A DNA stretch of 5,858 nt from Myxococcota bacterium (lineage in GTDB: Bacteria; Myxococcota; Polyangia; GCA-2747355; JAKLHH01): the NCBI GenBank assembly GCA_022710245.1, contig JAKLHH010000539.1, positions 1 through 5,858 of the forward strand, read 5' to 3'. Within the stretch, counting starts at the first letter, position 1; each line of letters starts with the position of its first letter. The notes beneath the pieces are model-generated. The model saw nothing but the letters and a program-made list of their open reading frames with translations. It ran no database searches and was not told where the DNA came from. The position numbers and the translations under genes are program-made. Shown here one piece after another: positions 5,564-5,858 of the stretch.

Positions 5564-5858
5564 ATGCCCTGGATCAACCCGCTCCTCTTCAAGCTCGTCG
5601 CCGTCACCGGGGGATCCCTCGCGGTCGGCGCCACGCTGCAGCGCCTGGCCGGGCCGACGCCGCCTGCGCAGCACGCCGGCGTCCGCACCTGGGGCGAGGT
5701 GGAGGTCCTGCCCGGGTCAGCCGCGGCCGCCCTCGTCCGGCCGACGGTGCTCCAGCTGCCCGGCATGCTCCTCGAGGTCAAGGTGCCGCCGCCCGGGCCC
5801 GCGCGGGCGCGCACCCACGCGCCCGGACGTTCAGCCGCCGGAGAGGCCCGCGCCGAGG
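5564..5858 (+). CDS. Hypothetical membrane-anchored protein, N-terminal part
   Basis: The frame is open from the ATG at 5564 to the right edge, giving 98 codons with strong G/C third-position bias and no stop. Residues 1-28 (MPWINPLLFKLVAVTGGSLA onward) form one hydrophobic segment at about 4-24. This could be an uncleaved membrane anchor, since it lacks a basic N-terminus, has a lysine at 10 and shows no clear AxA cleavage site. The following residues, about 29-65, are a Pro/Ala-containing stretch with a short WGEVEVLPG. Next comes a valine/leucine-rich patch (VLQLPGMLLEVKVPPPG), and the last visible part is Ala/Arg/Pro-rich and probably disordered. I do not recognise the family. It is divergent from the AMIN/helix gene across a 397-base region with its own candidate promoter. 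The C-terminus is not in view, so total length and function are unknown. Confidence 0.7.
   Translation, partial: MPWINPLLFKLVAVTGGSLAVGATLQRLAGPTPPAQHAGVRTWGEVEVLPGSAAAALVRPTVLQLPGMLLEVKVPPPGPARARTHAPGRSAAGEARAE

Noticed and set aside
5180..5674. Minus-strand open frames through the intergenic region and the rightward gene
   Set aside because: They translate the 48-bp duplication and hairpins into Arg/Gly/Pro repeats and overlap a better-supported plus-strand gene.

Overview
The window is very GC-rich, with G or C at nearly every third codon position. It carries a deltaproteobacterial-type PLP-enzyme family and an AMIN-domain envelope protein with an enormous Ala/Glu/Arg helix. Together these suggest a high-GC Myxococcota chromosome (Anaeromyxobacter-like). 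That placement is inference from style and family memory, not from a marker gene. No mobile element, tRNA, rRNA or CRISPR array is visible.

Layout from left to right: (1) 1-124, a short tail that may hold the end of a rightward gene; (2) 125-1588, minus strand, a complete 487-residue fold-type II PLP enzyme, related to cysteine synthase and TrpB but much longer, of unknown substrate; (3) 1589-1716, a 128-base gap with the enzyme's ribosome binding site; (4) 1717-5145, minus strand, a complete 1142-residue exported protein. This protein has a signal peptide, an AMIN domain, about 840 residues of helix with no proline and no aromatic residue, and a C-terminal beta-rich domain that I read as a second, diverged AMIN module. 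(5) 5146-5542, a 397-base divergent intergenic region packed with small hairpins, a 48-bp tandem duplication and a 14-bp palindrome. (6) 5564-5858, plus strand, the start of a small membrane-anchored protein that runs off the right edge and has a good candidate promoter.

The two complete genes are co-directional and 128 bases apart. Each has its own strong Shine-Dalgarno, and there is no convincing terminator between them, so co-transcription is possible. Their predicted compartments differ (cytoplasmic enzyme against periplasmic or surface protein) and nothing else ties them together, so I do not propose a shared pathway. The most unusual elements are the AMIN-helix-AMIN 'dumbbell' protein with its 42-bp in-frame repeat, and the hairpin/AATT array between the divergent genes. 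The array looks like a degenerate, probably dispersed, palindromic repeat family.
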